A stretch of DNA of 6,381 nt, taken from an uncultured Eubacteriales bacterium. Lineage in GTDB: Bacteria; Bacillota; Clostridia; Oscillospirales; CAG-272. The notes below the pieces were generated by a model. It was given only the letters and a program-made list of their open reading frames with translations, was not told the DNA's origin and ran no database searches. A program made the position numbers and the translations under genes. This document shows, one piece after another, positions 6,110-6,381 of the stretch. The first letter of the stretch is position 1. Each line of letters opens with the position of its first letter. The stretch covers positions 1 to 6,381 of the forward strand of contig CAKSOR010000162.1 in assembly GCA_934477985.1 (NCBI GenBank), read 5' to 3'.

Positions 6110-6148
6110 TTTTTGTACAAGAGAAAGCAAATATTTTTGTGCACCAGA
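6110..6148. promoter_or_regulatory. Imperfect direct repeat TTTTTGTRCA upstream of the sugar operon
   Basis: Two 15-base copies, TTTTTGTACAAGAGA (6110-6124) and TTTTTGTGCACCAGA (6134-6148), match at 12 positions and are 24 bp apart. The first contains the palindrome TTGTACAA. They lie 60 to 100 bp upstream of the -35, where AraC-type activators often bind, but no such regulator gene is present in the window. Confidence 0.3.
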
Positions 6149-6167
6149 CACAAACTTACATTATAAA

Positions 6168-6245
6168 GCAAACAAAAAAGCCCGCCGAAGCAAGCAATCA
6201 GCAACAAATAAAGCCTTAGAAAACAAGCAAGCACCTACCGCAAGC
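6168..6245 (-). repeat. GCTTGC/GTTTGC-rich tail after copy B
   Basis: Read on the minus strand after copy B, GCTTGC occurs at 6245-6240, 6232-6227 and 6195-6190, and GTTTGC at 6173-6168. This mirrors the tail after copy A, and 6226-6245 matches 1609-1628 (opposite strand) at 16 of 20 positions. One GCTTGC forms the left arm of the terminator at 6174-6195. Further copies lie at 6376-6371 and 6053-6048, so the motif is not confined to the tail. Confidence 0.45.
6174..6195 (-). terminator. UUCG-loop intrinsic terminator downstream of copy B
   Basis: On the minus strand GCTTGC (6195-6190), loop TTCG and GCGGGC (6185-6180) form a six-pair stem with two central G-U wobbles, followed directly by TTTTTTGTTT. 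The UUCG loop adds stability and the T-run is strong. It ends a minus-strand transcript arriving from the right: either an RNA carrying copy B or a gene beyond the window. It also insulates the alpha-galactosidase promoter. Confidence 0.8.
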
Positions 6246-6251
6246 CCAAAA

Positions 6252-6372
6252 GCTAACAACTCCCACAATCAGAGTGCACGGAGCAAAACCGATAGGTTTT
6301 GTGTAGTTTACGGGATGAGTGCCGTGGGAAGCGCACGGCGCGCGAAATGGAGTCGAACGCCTTCCGCAAAGC
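6252..6372 (-). repeat. Structured repeat, copy B (candidate noncoding RNA or hairpin element)
   Basis: This is the inverted partner of 1409-1528. On the minus strand the identical blocks are at 6365-6358, 6345-6326, 6318-6299, 6286-6270 and 6266-6252. The hairpin is CAAAACC/GGTTTTG (6301-6295 with 6290-6284, loop TATC). Compared with copy A, pairs four and five are A-T instead of C-G, and both partners changed, so pairing is kept while the sequence differs. The variable parts (the 13 bases after GGAAGGCG and about seven bases before TCATCCCG) keep nearly the same length. An intrinsic terminator lies 57 bases downstream, consistent with a minus-strand transcript of roughly 200 nt. I see no open reading frame of interest and no promoter inside the window; one could lie past the right edge. 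Confidence 0.8.
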
Positions 6373-6381
6373 AAGCAAAGA

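Noticed and set aside
6088..6116. Plus-strand promoter with TTGACA at 6088-6093
   Set aside because: At 16 to 18 bp spacing the -10 position reads TTTTGT or similar, which is not a credible -10.
6160..6165. A second minus-strand TATAAT between the terminator and the sugar promoter
   Set aside because: It has no -35 at any allowed spacing and no extended TG. It may be weak, but I cannot support it.
5902..6234. A 110-codon minus-strand frame rich in Leu, Cys and Phe that could look like a membrane peptide
   Set aside because: It spans the terminator tail, the promoter and the alpha-galactosidase start, and lacks a ribosome site.
1..6381. tRNA or rRNA genes, including a T-arm-like GAGTCGAACGCC near 6350
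   Set aside because: No cloverleaf can be formed around it. It is a variable part of the repeat and is not kept in copy A.

Overview
The window reads as chromosomal DNA from a Gram-positive, low-GC-phylum bacterium of the Clostridia type, plausibly a gut Oscillospirales/Ruminococcaceae-like lineage. The support is strong AAGGAG ribosome sites 7 to 9 nt before starts, a lipoprotein sugar-binding protein with a Thr/Ser-rich linker, near-consensus housekeeping promoters (TTGACA, 17 bp, TATAAT), and GC-rich coding DNA with AT-rich promoters. The taxonomic call is inference from style and protein type, not a database match. All four protein genes lie on the minus strand.

Layout, left to right. 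At 1-1294 is the N-terminal half of the ClpB disaggregase, cut by the window edge. At 1295-1648 is a 354-nt gene-free stretch holding a long GC hairpin with a 22-nt pyrimidine tract, a structured repeat (copy A, 1409-1528, plus strand) and a tail of GTTTGC motifs. At 1649-2275 is a 208-aa ribbon-helix-helix (RHH) protein with an unrecognised C-terminal part; its promoter overlaps a perfect 11-bp direct repeat two helical turns apart, which looks like an autoregulatory operator. At 2443-3876 is a lipoprotein solute-binding protein of a sugar ABC importer, followed by an intrinsic terminator. At 3878-5992 is a GH36 alpha-galactosidase, one base upstream of the binding-protein gene, so the two form an operon driven by an extended -10 promoter at 6023-6051. 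The 389-nt gene-free right end holds that promoter, possible operators, a UUCG-loop terminator (6174-6195) and copy B of the repeat (6252-6372, minus strand).

How the genes may work together. The binding protein would capture an alpha-galactoside such as a raffinose- or melibiose-type sugar outside the cell and the cytoplasmic alpha-galactosidase would hydrolyse it. No permease or ATPase lies in the window. The RHH gene has its own promoter and sits after the operon terminator; a role in controlling the sugar operon is possible but not shown.

The most unusual signal is the A/B pair. It is a roughly 120-nt noncoding element present twice in inverted orientation, about 80% identical, with conserved blocks up to 20 nt and a 7-bp hairpin in which two base pairs change together (C-G to A-T) between copies. 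That pattern suggests a structured RNA or a hairpin-dependent DNA element. I cannot place it in a known family.
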